Of a stretch of DNA of 64,000 bases, positions 36,970-46,765 are shown piece by piece. The stretch's first letter is position 1. Every line of letters begins with the position of its first letter. Made by a program: the position numbers and the translations under genes. Source of the stretch: Shewanella sediminis HAW-EB3 (GTDB lineage: Bacteria; Pseudomonadota; Gammaproteobacteria; Enterobacterales; Shewanellaceae). The stretch is taken from positions 4,464,001 to 4,528,000 of the forward strand of contig NC_009831.1 of assembly GCF_000018025.1 (NCBI RefSeq), written 5' to 3'. The notes beneath the pieces were generated by a model. It was not told the DNA's origin, ran no database searches, and saw nothing but the letters and a program-made list of their open reading frames with translations.

Positions 36970-37419
36970 TCAGCGAATAACTGGCAACAGCTTTTGTTTG
37001 AAGAAAATCTCAGGAGGCTGATCACACACCACTTCGACACAATCATCATCAGTACTTATGCAGTATGAGAAGCCATCATCGCTACCCATAGCAAAACTCA
37101 CCGGACTCCCTTCGCTCCAACCATGGCCTTTAACTTTAAAACAGTTATGGTTCGTCTGTTTCTCGCTCCAGATATCAAGCAGGCCTCCCTCATCCAACAC
37201 CCGAAATGCCGATGCCGATTGAAACCTCAATTCGTATATGGCTTCCGTTTCAAGATGAAACAGGGTGAGCGTTAATATCTCTTTTGAGCCTGTCGGCATA
37301 GGCAGGCGATAGGTTTTACCGTCTGGGTAGCTGACACTCCACTCGTCTCCTCCCCATGTTGCATTAACGAGAAATAACTCTCCCTCATTGAAAGGGGTGT
37401 CCCAAGTATCGAAAATCAT
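36970..37419 (-). CDS. Hypothetical protein, 149 residues
   Basis: A soluble acidic protein rich in aromatic residues and alternating strands (WSVSYPDGKTYRLPMP, AIYELRFQSASAFRVLD), with four cysteines near the C-terminal third. No signal peptide. No family recognised. Its stop lies 25 bases before the start of the hydrolase gene, so the two are probably cotranscribed. Confidence 0.65.
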   Translation of the reverse strand: MIFDTWDTPFNEGELFLVNATWGGDEWSVSYPDGKTYRLPMPTGSKEILTLTLFHLETEAIYELRFQSASAFRVLDEGGLLDIWSEKQTNHNCFKVKGHGWSEGSPVSFAMGSDDGFSYCISTDDDCVEVVCDQPPEIFFKQKLLPVIR

Positions 37420-37488
37420 CAGTAAATCCTCTCAACTCATATCAGTCCATCATATTCGCTCATAACCCCTAGTTCTATCTTCTGGGCC

Positions 37489-37512
37489 TTCGCGGCTAAA
37501 GCCGCTCCTACA
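37489..37512. repeat. REP (GTAG-hairpin type)
   Basis: TTCGCGGCTAAAGCCGCTCC followed by TACA, ending 15 bases before the stop of the ABC transporter gene; a GGCTCGTAGCT heptad remnant follows. Confidence 0.85.
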
Positions 37513-37526
37513 GTTACGGCTCGTAG

Positions 37527-39377
37527 CTATACAGTCTCTGTGATCAGCTGCAGGCTGGCAAACTCGCGATACAGCTCGCTCGACGCCATCAACTCCTGAT
37601 GAGTGCCACTGGCGATTAACAGCCCCTTATCTAACACTAAAATACGATCCGCATTGAGCACGGTTGCCAGTCGATGAGCAATAATCAAGGTCGTCTTGCC
37701 TGCCATCAAGCTATCCAACGCCTGCTTAACCTTCTGCTCGCTAATCGCATCGAGGGCGCTGGTGGCCTCATCCAGCAGCAGGATAGGCCTGTCGGCTAAA
37801 ATGGCTCTGGCGATGGCGATCCGTTGTTTCTGTCCACCCGATAACCTGACACCCCGCTCTCCCAGGTAGGTTTGATAACCGTCGCTGAAATCCTGAATAA
37901 ACTCATCAGCGCGCGCGGCGATACAGGCCTCGATGACCTCCTCTTCACTCGCGTCCAGCCTGCCATAGCGCACGTTTTCCAGCACACTGGTGGCAAAGAT
38001 GACCGACTCTTGCGGGACCAATGCATACTGTTGGCGCAGCGTCTGGGGGGCCAGCATCGCGATATCGATGCCATCGAGCTCGATAGTGCCACTATCGAGC
38101 TGATAAAAGCGCTGTAACAGCTCAAATAAAGTGCTCTTTCCGGCACCACTCGCGCCCACCAGCGCGACGCGTTCACCGGGCTTAACCTCGATATCCAGCC
38201 CACCTATGACCTGAGGTTCATTAGCCTTAGCATCACCATTTTCTTGAATGTTCTGATAGGAGAAACGCACCTGTTTAAGGGTGAGCTCACCCGTCACGAG
38301 TTCAGGTAAAGCCTTAGGTTCGGCAACGGTTGGAATATCGATTGGCGTTTCCACTAACTCTATCAAGCGCTCGGAGGCTCCGGCGGCTCGTTGGATCTCT
38401 CCGATAACCTCGCTGATGGTCGCAACCGACCCCGCCACCATCACCGCATAGAACATAAAGGCCGACAGTTCACCACCGGATATACTCCCGGTAATGACAT
38501 CCTGAGCCCCGACCCAAGTCACCAGCGCTATTGCGAGTATGCTGAGAAACATCACTAATGCGATTAAAATAGAGCGATATCGAATTCGCCCCTTTGCCGC
38601 GTCCATTACGGCTTCGACGCGGTCGGTAAACAGGGCTCTGTCACGATCTTCATGGGTATAAGCTTGCACCGTATGGATCTCGTGCAGGGTCTCATCGACA
38701 TAGGCCCCTAAATCACCGACTCGGTCCTGACTCTGACGGGAGAGATCCCTCACCTTGCGGCCAAAGAAGAAGATGGGGCCTAACACCATAGGGACAGCCA
38801 GCAATACCAGGCCAGTCAACTTAAGGCTGGTGATGGCCATCATCACTATGCCCCCCACAACGGTAACGCTCGCGCGCAGGGCCATGGAGAGACTCGAACC
38901 CACGACCGACTGCAACAGAGTCGAATCGGCGGTGAAGCGAGAGATCACCTCTCCGGTTCGCAACCTTGCATAGAAGCCCGGCGATAATTTCAATAGGTGG
39001 TCGTAGACCTTCAAACGTATATCGGCGCTCACCCTTTCACCGAGCCAGGTCATCAGATAGAAGCGACAGAATATGGCGGAGCTGCTTATTGCGGTAATAC
39101 CTATCACCAGCATGATTATCTCATTGAGCCTGTCACCGTTATCCTGCAAGAAGCCTTCATCGACCATAAGACGAACCCCCTGGCCTAGCGACAGCCAAGC
39201 CAGCGATCCGATAAACAAAAAGATAATGGCCGCGATGACTCTGGACTTATAGGGGCGAAGAAAGGTGCCAATCCAAGGTAAAACCGGCCTCTTAGCTACA
39301 TCGGAGCCTGAAGAAAGCGGCTTACTCTGTTTTGAGCTAGCGGTCATGGGTGAGGCCGAGGTTGTATCTTGACTCAA
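37527..39377 (-). CDS. ABC exporter, fused membrane and ATPase domains (MsbA/lipid-drug type)
   Basis: A half-transporter of about 616 residues. Six hydrophobic helices span roughly residues 50-340. The ATPase domain has Walker A GASGAGKST, signature LSGGQKQRIAIARAI, Walker B ILLLDEATSALD and the switch histidine in IIAHRL. TTG 39377 has AAGGA 7 bases ahead and is preferred to the upstream ATG 39440; ATG 39344 is another option. The family includes lipid and multidrug exporters; the substrate is unknown. Transcribed alone, towards the small hypothetical gene. Confidence 0.92.
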   Translation of the reverse strand: MSQDTTSASPMTASSKQSKPLSSGSDVAKRPVLPWIGTFLRPYKSRVIAAIIFLFIGSLAWLSLGQGVRLMVDEGFLQDNGDRLNEIIMLVIGITAISSSAIFCRFYLMTWLGERVSADIRLKVYDHLLKLSPGFYARLRTGEVISRFTADSTLLQSVVGSSLSMALRASVTVVGGIVMMAITSLKLTGLVLLAVPMVLGPIFFFGRKVRDLSRQSQDRVGDLGAYVDETLHEIHTVQAYTHEDRDRALFTDRVEAVMDAAKGRIRYRSILIALVMFLSILAIALVTWVGAQDVITGSISGGELSAFMFYAVMVAGSVATISEVIGEIQRAAGASERLIELVETPIDIPTVAEPKALPELVTGELTLKQVRFSYQNIQENGDAKANEPQVIGGLDIEVKPGERVALVGASGAGKSTLFELLQRFYQLDSGTIELDGIDIAMLAPQTLRQQYALVPQESVIFATSVLENVRYGRLDASEEEVIEACIAARADEFIQDFSDGYQTYLGERGVRLSGGQKQRIAIARAILADRPILLLDEATSALDAISEQKVKQALDSLMAGKTTLIIAHRLATVLNADRILVLDKGLLIASGTHQELMASSELYREFASLQLITETV

Positions 39378-39621
39378 TGGGTGTTCCTTACCTGGGGCAA
39401 CAACTAAAAGAGATAGAGTGAGTTTACCGAACCCGTTCATTGAACCAGCTCTTCGAATAAAGAGAGAATATCAAAACCCGATTACGAAAGTCGGTTTTGT
39501 TTGTATCAAAAAATGCGTCTTGTTTGACTGAACTTATTCTAATTAAAGTATATAGTCATCTCTCATTCAGAATCGATACTAATTCAAAGTCGATACTAAT
39601 TCAGAGTAGCAGCAAAACCTT

Positions 39622-39948
39622 ATGGCAAAGAACATCTCGAGCGAAACCCAAAACGAAGCGATGAAAGTGGCCAAGTCCACCCAAAAACCTAGTCAAACTA
39701 AGGAACAGACTAAACTTATCGCCTTAGGTATTGAGAAAGGGATAGCGGAATACAAGAAACAGCAAAAGAGTAAGGCCCGAGACAGAGACAAGTCCCGCAA
39801 GCAGGAGATTAAAGCCAAGGCACGCGCAGCAGAAGCGCTAGACAGCGATACGGCAGAGATTAAGACCAAGCCAAACGTCCAGCTGCTGCCCTGGGGATTG
39901 CTGGTGCTCAGCTGGATTGGATTTATCGGGTTCTACTTTATAAAGTAA
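39622..39948 (+). CDS. DUF2956 family protein
   Basis: A 108-residue protein of the DUF2956 family: a strongly basic, lysine/glutamine-rich helical part (TKLIALGIEKGIAEYKKQQK) and one C-terminal membrane helix (LLPWGLLVLSWIGFIGFYF), suggesting a tail-anchored inner-membrane protein. Function unknown. Divergent from the ABC exporter. Confidence 0.88.
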   Translation: MAKNISSETQNEAMKVAKSTQKPSQTKEQTKLIALGIEKGIAEYKKQQKSKARDRDKSRKQEIKAKARAAEALDSDTAEIKTKPNVQLLPWGLLVLSWIGFIGFYFIK

Positions 39949-40051
39949 GAGTTTGAAGTGAGGGATAGCATCGAGTCACGAGTCAAAGATAAGGCTAAAA
40001 CACAGGAAGCGAGTTCCTAGAATCTAGAACCTAGGAACTTTGTTACTAAGC

Positions 40052-40927
40052 TTATCCCGCCCTCTGCACACTTTGAACCAGCATGCCTTTGAGTTCGGCT
40101 ATCTGCTGTTTAAGTTCCGCCACGTCGGCGGCGCTGGCAGGCTGTTCAGTTTTAGCTTTAATATCTAGCTTCTGGCTATTAAGGTTGGTGGCTTCCTCTT
40201 CGGCCTCTTCCTCCAAGCGCATCGCTTGTGTTTCCTGAGTCATCACATCGAGTACCGCCCCCACCATCATGTTCAGAAATACAAAGGCTGTCAGGAAGAT
40301 AAAACTAAGATAATAGATCCAACTCAGCGGATAGACCGCCATGGTTTCATACATTACAGAGGTCCATGATTCGAACGTCGACACCCTAAACAGGGTTAGC
40401 ATAGCGACCGAGACGTCGCCCCAAAGAAAGTCATTGATATGGGCAAATAACATGCTGCCGATGGCGCCATAGATATAGAAGATCACAAACATCAGTAAGG
40501 CGATATAACCCATGCGGGGAATGGCCTTCAGAAGCGCATTCACCAACATTCTCAGCTCTGGGATCATAGAGACGAGTCGTAGCACCCTGAAGATCCGCAA
40601 CAAACGGGCGATGAGAATTCCAGCTCCACCAGCGGGGATTAAACTGCCAATCACAATCAGAGTATCGAAAATATTCCAGCCATTAGTGAAAAACTTCTTT
40701 GGGCCATCGCTCGCTAAGAATCGAATCACAATTTCGATGGCAAAAAACACAGTAATGCCCACATCCAGCACCACCAGACTCTTCTCCATCCAAGATGGCA
40801 GGTGATAGGTGTGTGCACCGATCGACAAGGCTGACACTATGATCACGAAAATCACGAAGCCCTGAAAGGCCTTGCTGTTGTCAATCAGCTTAAGTTTGTC
40901 CTGTATGCCAGAAACGTTTGCCAGCAC
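40052..40927 (-). CDS. Bacterial voltage-gated sodium channel (NaChBac type)
   Basis: A 291-residue single-domain six-helix channel that works as a tetramer. The S4 voltage sensor has arginines every third residue in ARLLRIFRVLRLVSMIP. The pore helix and filter read FRVSTFESWTSVMYETM, where the ESW core with glutamate is typical of sodium-selective bacterial channels; phenylalanine replaces the usual leucine before it. The S6 helix is followed by an acidic region and a C-terminal coiled coil (VAELKQQIAELKGMLVQSV) that assembles the tetramer. Stands alone. Such channels are known in marine bacteria including Shewanella. Confidence 0.93.
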   Translation of the reverse strand: MLANVSGIQDKLKLIDNSKAFQGFVIFVIIVSALSIGAHTYHLPSWMEKSLVVLDVGITVFFAIEIVIRFLASDGPKKFFTNGWNIFDTLIVIGSLIPAGGAGILIARLLRIFRVLRLVSMIPELRMLVNALLKAIPRMGYIALLMFVIFYIYGAIGSMLFAHINDFLWGDVSVAMLTLFRVSTFESWTSVMYETMAVYPLSWIYYLSFIFLTAFVFLNMMVGAVLDVMTQETQAMRLEEEAEEEATNLNSQKLDIKAKTEQPASAADVAELKQQIAELKGMLVQSVQRAG

Positions 40928-41556
40928 GGCACTCTCCTCTATATTGATATTGGGTTATATGAAAAAGATCAGAAAAAATAACTGAGTCAGTCTGATTAAA
41001 GGGATCTGCAGAGGTATAAGGATGGTTCGGTACACTAATAAACTAAAAATAAGAGTAAAAGTCCGGCCTCTTCCGCAGCCGGCGGACTCTAGCAGGAGTA
41101 GCTTAAGATTTTATTAAAAATGAAAAGGCTAAGATGATGGGGCAGAGAGTGCCACAGTCGCTAGCTTAAAAGATGAGCTCAAGATGGAGCAAAAGGGCTA
41201 TTGGGCTATTGGGCTATAAAAAGTAAAGCCCTCTATCACAATAATAAATGGCTGGATCCTGAAACTAGTTCAGGATGACGATAAGAGCATTCAAGCACTA
41301 AAAGAAAACGCTGGATCCTGCTCTTTACAAAGAATGAATTCAGGATGACGGCTAAGCGCTTAGAGCCAGCGAGCTCTTACTTACCACTTACAGCTTATAA
41401 CTCTCTCTTCTGAAACATTCGCGGCTAAAGCCGCTCCTACATTGAGAATTTCCCATTACAACCAAAACGCTAGTGGCTCGTACCTTGAAGCCCGTATCTC
41501 GAACCTCAAACCTCAAACCTCAAACCTCGTAGTTCGAGGCTAATATTAGCTATATA
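40928..41556. other. Intergenic region with several repeat families
   Basis: No gene. Two palindromic GGATCCTGAA...TTCAGGATGACG elements (about 41253-41281 and 41312-41351), one REP (41418-41441), and a heptad tract CTCAAACCTCAAACCTCAAA (about 41503-41527). A CCGGCCTCTTCCGCAGCCGG hairpin lies near 41062. Confidence 0.6.
41418..41441. repeat. REP (GTAG-hairpin type)
   Basis: TTCGCGGCTAAAGCCGCTCC followed by TACA, flanked 60 bases later by a degenerate heptad tract. Confidence 0.85.
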
Positions 41557-41847
41557 TCAAGCCAAGATTTCGGTGATTTTATCCAGATGAGTGTCTACCC
41601 AGGCGCTGCTGATGGGTCCCCAGGTATTGATACGATAATGCCCGGCATTATTGCGCTCGCCGTCCTGAATAAACTGACACTCAATACCTATGTCTGAAAG
41701 CGCTGCAATAGCATCTTGAAGCGTTCGTCTCGGCATGCCAGTTAACTTATTTAAAGACAATAGGTTATATTGCTCACTATCGATATGATGCGCAAGGTAT
41801 AGCTTTCGTAGAAATGCTTTTTTCTGTTTTGAAACTTCAATGTCCAA
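41557..41847 (-). CDS. Small winged helix-turn-helix protein
   Basis: A 96-residue protein whose central part (LLSLNKLTGMPRRTLQDAIA followed by ALSDIGIECQFIQDG) reads as a helix-turn-helix with a wing; RNNAGHYRINTWGP follows. It is probably a DNA-binding protein, although no regulon is visible. It is divergent from the PH-domain gene pair at 42028. I do not recognise a characterised homologue. Confidence 0.75.
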   Translation of the reverse strand: MDIEVSKQKKAFLRKLYLAHHIDSEQYNLLSLNKLTGMPRRTLQDAIAALSDIGIECQFIQDGERNNAGHYRINTWGPISSAWVDTHLDKITEILA

Positions 41848-42027
41848 ATCGGCACCTTTTATTTAAATAAATCAATTATCAATAACGAATACTAGTAGGT
41901 ATAGCCCCTATAAAAATACCACAGAGTGAAATTGTTGTGAAATATGTCAGCCTATAGAGAAAGATAACCTCTTCTTGATATAGTGATATTCGAAAATGAA
42001 TAAAAAACCAGAAACGGATACTGGCAC

Positions 42028-42714
42028 ATGCCCCATGAAACGCCTGAAATAAAAGATAATTTAAAGAGTGAGCCATTAGATCCCTGTTCATTAGAGCACG
42101 ATCTATTAGACCGCTCTCCCTTAGATCACAATCCACAGCCTCTGGAACAGTGGCAAAGCTTCGACCAGATCCCATTGTCACCGGTTGAGCCGCGCCATTA
42201 CACACAAGTACTCATTGAAACGGCGGCCATTGCAATAACCTTTATCTCGACCTTGTCGGTATTTCTCATTTTTGTCGCGACCATTCCCCTGCCCATCGCG
42301 GCAATCGTCATTCCGGCTCTGTTGATGATTGGTTCTGGGATCACTTGGCTGAGGTACCTCAATGCCAAGGCAATAGGTTACGCGGTCTGTCCCCATGAAC
42401 TCGTGATGCAGACCGGAATCATTTGGGTGAAGCGGATCTCACTCCCCTATACCCGACTGCAACATATCAGCCTGTCTCAAGGCCCGTTAGAGCGAAAGTT
42501 TTATCTGCGGACCCTTAAATGTTTTAGCGCCGGAAGTGGCAGTGCAGAGATCGAACTGCCCGGGTTAGAGAGTAAAACCGCAGAAAAGCTCAGACAACAC
42601 CTGCTCAGCATGGCGGCAGTCGCCATCAAAAACACAGCTATCGTGAATGAGAAGGAGGTGAATGAAGAAGAGGTGAAACAAGAGGAGCCCGCAGCCGACG
42701 GGGCAGAGCAATAA
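42028..42714 (+). CDS. Bacterial PH-domain membrane protein (YdbS-like)
   Basis: A 228-residue protein with two hydrophobic helices (about 70-115) followed by a bPH2 domain containing the family's ELVMQTGIIWVKRISLPYTR and LERKFYLRTLKCFSAGSGSA segments. Paired with the next gene one base downstream, as in ydbS-ydbT of Bacillus. In Bacillus that pair is linked to resistance to certain bacteriocins; the role here is unknown. The first 55 residues and last 35 are acidic and low-complexity. Confidence 0.88.
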   Translation: MPHETPEIKDNLKSEPLDPCSLEHDLLDRSPLDHNPQPLEQWQSFDQIPLSPVEPRHYTQVLIETAAIAITFISTLSVFLIFVATIPLPIAAIVIPALLMIGSGITWLRYLNAKAIGYAVCPHELVMQTGIIWVKRISLPYTRLQHISLSQGPLERKFYLRTLKCFSAGSGSAEIELPGLESKTAEKLRQHLLSMAAVAIKNTAIVNEKEVNEEEVKQEEPAADGAEQ

Positions 42715-42715
42715 T

Positions 42716-44257
42716 ATGAGTCCGTTACTCCCTCAGTGGAAGGGCCTGTCTCCGTGGTCAATAGTAAGTTTTACCTTTAACACCATTCGTATCCTGGTAA
42801 CGAACGGCTATGCCATGGTGCCTTTCATCTATACGGGTTGGAAGCAGGGATTTGATTCTCCCTGGATGATTATAGCCCTTGTCGGGGTATGTTTACTGAT
42901 CCTCATCAGCGCGATTATAGACTGGGCCATGTTTCGCTATCGCCTGTTCGATGACAAGTTGGGTATTCGCCAGGGGCTAATTTTTAAGAAGGCTCATGAA
43001 ATCCCCCTAAGCAAGATTCAAAACATCCGTCTGGAACAGCCCCTCTATTTTAGGCCGATGGGCCTCTATAGTTTAGTGGTTGAAACTGCGGGATCGAAGA
43101 AAGATGAAGCCGTATTAGCCGCCGTCAGTTATCAACAAGCCATTGAACTCAAACAGCGGCTGGTTAATCCACAGCACTCTTTCGATTCAGGGTCAGACAG
43201 CAAGGCCGAAACACACCAGCACTCAACGTCAAATCAAACCGGGACAGAGGTGAGTCCGGCGAATAACCAAGCCCCCTTGGTGTTGAAAAAGATGAAATCA
43301 CTGTTACTGTTCGGTTTCTATCAAAATAATCTATTTTGGTTTGCCATCATCGCAGGCCCTATTATCGGTCAGTTTGATTGGGAAGCCCTGGCAAATACCG
43401 ACCAAGCCCTGGGTGTGATGCATTGGTATGAGCAAGCCATCGCCGTCAATATGCTGCTCCAGTTTATCTTCGCCAGCTCACTAATTATCGGCTTTTATCT
43501 GTTACTTTCACTGATATCTATGACAGCATCCGTACTCAAGTATTATCCCTATCGGCTGAGTTTAAGTGGAGATACACTGCATAGAACCGGCGGGATAATA
43601 GCTAAGCAAAATGACGCCCTGACGCAACATCGCATACAGGTCATTCGCTTTACTCAGCCCATTATCGGTCGCTTTCTCAAGCTATGGACAATTAACTTCA
43701 AACAGGTCAAAGGGACCGAGGTTGAACAGGTCGCGAAGAAGCATATGCTGGTCCCCAGTATGACAAGAGAGGCCATCGAAGCGTTAATGCCTAAACTGCC
43801 GGGGTTAGTCTCTGTGAGTTCGAGTCTGCCTCACTCCTACTCTCGGATCCATCTTGGTTGGTTTTGGCGTCGAGGCTTTTTGCCACTGCTCATCCCCATG
43901 GTAAATACCTTATTTCTGGGTCTGAACCCCTTCACTGAGCTATTATGGTTTGCGGCCATCTGCTTTGTGGTTGGCCTCTATTTGAGGTATCGCCAATGGG
44001 GTTACCTGCATCGGGGAGATGATTGCTGGGTCCATACGGGTATGCTCGGACAAACCTGGCACCTTATCGCACTGAAAAAAGTTCAACATGTGGCCATTAC
44101 TCAAACCCCGAGCCAGAAACGAAAACAGTTGGCCAGCCTGGAACTGGGACTTGCCAGCGGTCCCCTGACCATCCCCTATATGCCCTTGGGTGATGCCAGA
44201 GCTATCGCCGAACGTGCATTAGCGATAACCGCCAAAGACCATACGAACTGGATCTAA
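42716..44257 (+). CDS. Bacterial PH-domain membrane protein (YdbT-like)
   Basis: A 513-residue membrane protein with repeated bPH2 domains (KLGIRQGLIFKKAHEIPLSK near residue 85, LHRTGGIIAKQNDALTQHRI near 290, WVHTGMLGQTWHLIALKKVQ near 440), each preceded by paired hydrophobic helices. It lies one base after the YdbS-like gene and is surely cotranscribed. A serine/threonine/asparagine-rich linker lies around residues 160-185. Confidence 0.88.
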   Translation: MSPLLPQWKGLSPWSIVSFTFNTIRILVTNGYAMVPFIYTGWKQGFDSPWMIIALVGVCLLILISAIIDWAMFRYRLFDDKLGIRQGLIFKKAHEIPLSKIQNIRLEQPLYFRPMGLYSLVVETAGSKKDEAVLAAVSYQQAIELKQRLVNPQHSFDSGSDSKAETHQHSTSNQTGTEVSPANNQAPLVLKKMKSLLLFGFYQNNLFWFAIIAGPIIGQFDWEALANTDQALGVMHWYEQAIAVNMLLQFIFASSLIIGFYLLLSLISMTASVLKYYPYRLSLSGDTLHRTGGIIAKQNDALTQHRIQVIRFTQPIIGRFLKLWTINFKQVKGTEVEQVAKKHMLVPSMTREAIEALMPKLPGLVSVSSSLPHSYSRIHLGWFWRRGFLPLLIPMVNTLFLGLNPFTELLWFAAICFVVGLYLRYRQWGYLHRGDDCWVHTGMLGQTWHLIALKKVQHVAITQTPSQKRKQLASLELGLASGPLTIPYMPLGDARAIAERALAITAKDHTNWI

Positions 44258-44412
44258 AATCTGTATAAGGAAACGCTCGATATAAAAATACAAACAAGCA
44301 CTTGAATAGCCTAAACTTAAATTGCTAAATTATTGTCAGTATCAGGTAAAAATTGGACACCAGCACTTTTTAAGTCGCCTTATCGCAATCGACAGGAAGG
44401 GGAAAGTTTCTT

Positions 44413-45033
44413 ATGTCGGTTACGGTTAGGCCAGCCAAGGAGAGTCAGACATTGAACAGCAGCAATCAAGTTAATAATCAAAGCATTATTAATATGACCC
44501 CGGATACCATCATCCACTTCTGGTTTGAAGAGATAGATCCTAAACTCTGGTGGGTTAAAGACACCCAGTTCGATAGCCTGCTCGAAGACAGGTTTGGTGA
44601 GTTAGTCCAGCAGGCCAAACGTGGAGAGCTATACCATTGGCGCACGACACCTGAGGGGCGGCTTGCCGAGATCATCGTGCTAGATCAGTTCAGCCGCAAC
44701 ATCTATCGTGATACGCCAGAGTCATTCGCCGCCGATCCCATGGCACTGACCTTAGCCCAAGAGGCTGTTGCACTAAATATCGATACTGAGCTTAAAGGCA
44801 AACAGATCCCTTTTCTGTTTATGCCCTATATGCACAGTGAATCCCCTCGCATCCACGAGGTTGCGATGATCTTGTTTAGTCGGGAGTCGGCCAAGGGGAA
44901 TCTGGAGTTCGAACGTCGCCATAAAATCATCATAGATCGCTTCGGAAGGTACCCTCACAGGAACGAGATCCTCGGACGAGAATCGACGGCGGTCGAGCTG
45001 GAGTTTTTGTCACAACCGGGCTCGAGTTTTTAG
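44413..45033 (+). CDS. DUF924 family protein
   Basis: A 206-residue soluble, helical, TPR-like protein of the DUF924 family. Landmarks are IIHFWFEEIDPKLWW, RLAEIIVLDQFSRNIYRDTP, FLFMPYMHSESPRIHEVA and RFGRYPHRNEILGRES. ATG 44413 follows GGAAGGGGAAAG; an internal ATG at 44494 would start directly at the family core and is a possible alternative. Function unknown. A bidirectional-looking hairpin follows. Confidence 0.9.
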   Translation: MSVTVRPAKESQTLNSSNQVNNQSIINMTPDTIIHFWFEEIDPKLWWVKDTQFDSLLEDRFGELVQQAKRGELYHWRTTPEGRLAEIIVLDQFSRNIYRDTPESFAADPMALTLAQEAVALNIDTELKGKQIPFLFMPYMHSESPRIHEVAMILFSRESAKGNLEFERRHKIIIDRFGRYPHRNEILGRESTAVELEFLSQPGSSF

Positions 45034-45082
45034 CTGTAGCGCGAGTATCGGCTTCAAGCAACGAATGACAATTTAAGCAAAA

Positions 45083-45117
45083 AGAGAGAACCCTTACCTT
45101 AGGTAGAGGTTCTCTCT
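45083..45117 (-). terminator. Terminator for the chemoreceptor gene
   Basis: AGAGAGAACC and GGTTCTCTCT pair, with a further ACCT/AGGT inside. On the minus strand the stem runs into CTTTTTGCTT, the T-rich tract expected for the chemoreceptor transcript. Confidence 0.75.
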
Positions 45118-45139
45118 CGACTCGATAGCGGTCAGAAAT

Positions 45140-46765
45140 CTAGAGCTTAAATTGGCTCACCTGTTCACGCATACTTTCAGACAGGCTGGTTAGCTCTTCC
45201 ACCGAACTCGTCAGCTCTTGAGCCGCCGTGGTAGAGGTTTGCGCGATATCACTGATGGCAATGATACTTCGGTTTATGTCTTCGGCGACACTGCTTTGCT
45301 CTTCGGCTGCCGTGGCGATCTGAGTATTCATGTTACTGATATTATCGACGGAGAGTACAATCTCATTTAGCGCTTCACCGGCCATGTTGGCTTTTTCATT
45401 GGCATCATAAACCTGCTCTGTACCCACCTTCATGGCGCCTACGGCTTCCTGAACCCCTTTTTGTAAACCATCGATCATAGATTCAATCTCTTGGGTCGAT
45501 TCCTGGGTTCTCTGTGCCAAGGTTCTCACCTCATCGGCCACCACCGCGAAGCCTCGTCCCTGTTCACCGGCACGGGCCGCCTCAATGGCAGCATTTAACG
45601 CCAACAGGTTTGTCTGCTCGGCGATGCCCTTGATCACATCCAGAACACTACCGATATTTTGACTCTCACTGGCCAGATGGGTGATCACCTCAGAGGTTTG
45701 CTCTATCTGCTTAGAGAGCTGAGACATGCTGGAAACCGATTGCTGAACGATGCCATTACCTTTAGTCGCATTGCCTTCAGCATCTTTGGCGGAATCGGCG
45801 GCGTTAGTCGCGCTTTGCGCCACCTCGGCAACAGTTGCCGTCATCTCATTCATCGCCGCTGCAGTCTGCTCAGTTTCCGATTGCTGCTGATGCATTCTGT
45901 CATTGGTTTGCTGAGTAAACTCACTCAACTTTACAGTCGAATCTCCGACAGTATTGGCAGCGAGTGCAATAGAGTTAAGAATGCCACGAAGATGCTCAAT
46001 CACCAGGGTCAGGTTGGTCGAGATCTGCCCCAGCTCATCGTCATTAAAGGTCTTAAATTTCACAGTCAGATCAGAATCGACCCGGACGGTGTTCAACGTG
46101 GTAACAATATTATCTATGGGACGCATCACGGCCTTTGTCACCCAGAGGCCAATCAAGACACTCGCTACTATGGCAATCAGGGTCAAGACGATAAAAATCT
46201 TCATCGAAGATGAGTAAATCTCATCTACCTTGTCTTTCTCCTCGCCAGCGACCCTTAACTGAAGGCTGACCAGCTCAGCAATTTTTCCGCTGATAGGGTC
46301 TATCACATCGTAGAGTGGGGCAATATCATCATTCAACTGACCAGTAGCCGCCCCTTGCATGCTATTGAGCTTACTAACAAGTTGAGAGATTGCTTGATTG
46401 GCTGGCGTGAATAATCGATTGGCTTCCTTAGCTAACCTGGACTCCTCATCGGTCAAGGTTGTCGCCATGTAGCCATCCCATTTTTCACTAATATTTCGGC
46501 TGGATTCAGTCATAGCACGGCTTGCTTCACCAGCACTAAACATACCGGCATTGGCCTTATTGACGGCATCGATAACCGAGACCGCATAGTCATCGCCGAT
46601 AATTTTCAGGTCTTCCAGAGGCACGACCCTGTCGTTATATATGCTGCTGACACCGGCTTCGATCTTCCCCATCATGTTAACAGCTAAAAAACAGATGCTG
46701 ATTAATAGAATTAACGGGACTAACAATCCCAGTGTCATTTTTTGTTTAATCTGTAAGTTGACCAT
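45140..46765 (-). CDS. Methyl-accepting chemotaxis protein
   Basis: A 541-residue chemoreceptor. Membrane helix at about residues 10-30, a periplasmic four-helix-bundle sensor to about 185, a second helix (FIVLTLIAIVASVLIGLWV), a HAMP linker and a cytoplasmic signalling domain with hairpin tip EQTNLLALNAAIEAARAGEQ and GRGFAVVADEVRTLAQRT. It has no C-terminal CheR/CheB tether pentapeptide. ATG 46765 is preferred to GTG 46768. Ligand unknown. Monocistronic. Confidence 0.93.
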   Translation of the reverse strand: MVNLQIKQKMTLGLLVPLILLISICFLAVNMMGKIEAGVSSIYNDRVVPLEDLKIIGDDYAVSVIDAVNKANAGMFSAGEASRAMTESSRNISEKWDGYMATTLTDEESRLAKEANRLFTPANQAISQLVSKLNSMQGAATGQLNDDIAPLYDVIDPISGKIAELVSLQLRVAGEEKDKVDEIYSSSMKIFIVLTLIAIVASVLIGLWVTKAVMRPIDNIVTTLNTVRVDSDLTVKFKTFNDDELGQISTNLTLVIEHLRGILNSIALAANTVGDSTVKLSEFTQQTNDRMHQQQSETEQTAAAMNEMTATVAEVAQSATNAADSAKDAEGNATKGNGIVQQSVSSMSQLSKQIEQTSEVITHLASESQNIGSVLDVIKGIAEQTNLLALNAAIEAARAGEQGRGFAVVADEVRTLAQRTQESTQEIESMIDGLQKGVQEAVGAMKVGTEQVYDANEKANMAGEALNEIVLSVDNISNMNTQIATAAEEQSSVAEDINRSIIAISDIAQTSTTAAQELTSSVEELTSLSESMREQVSQFKL

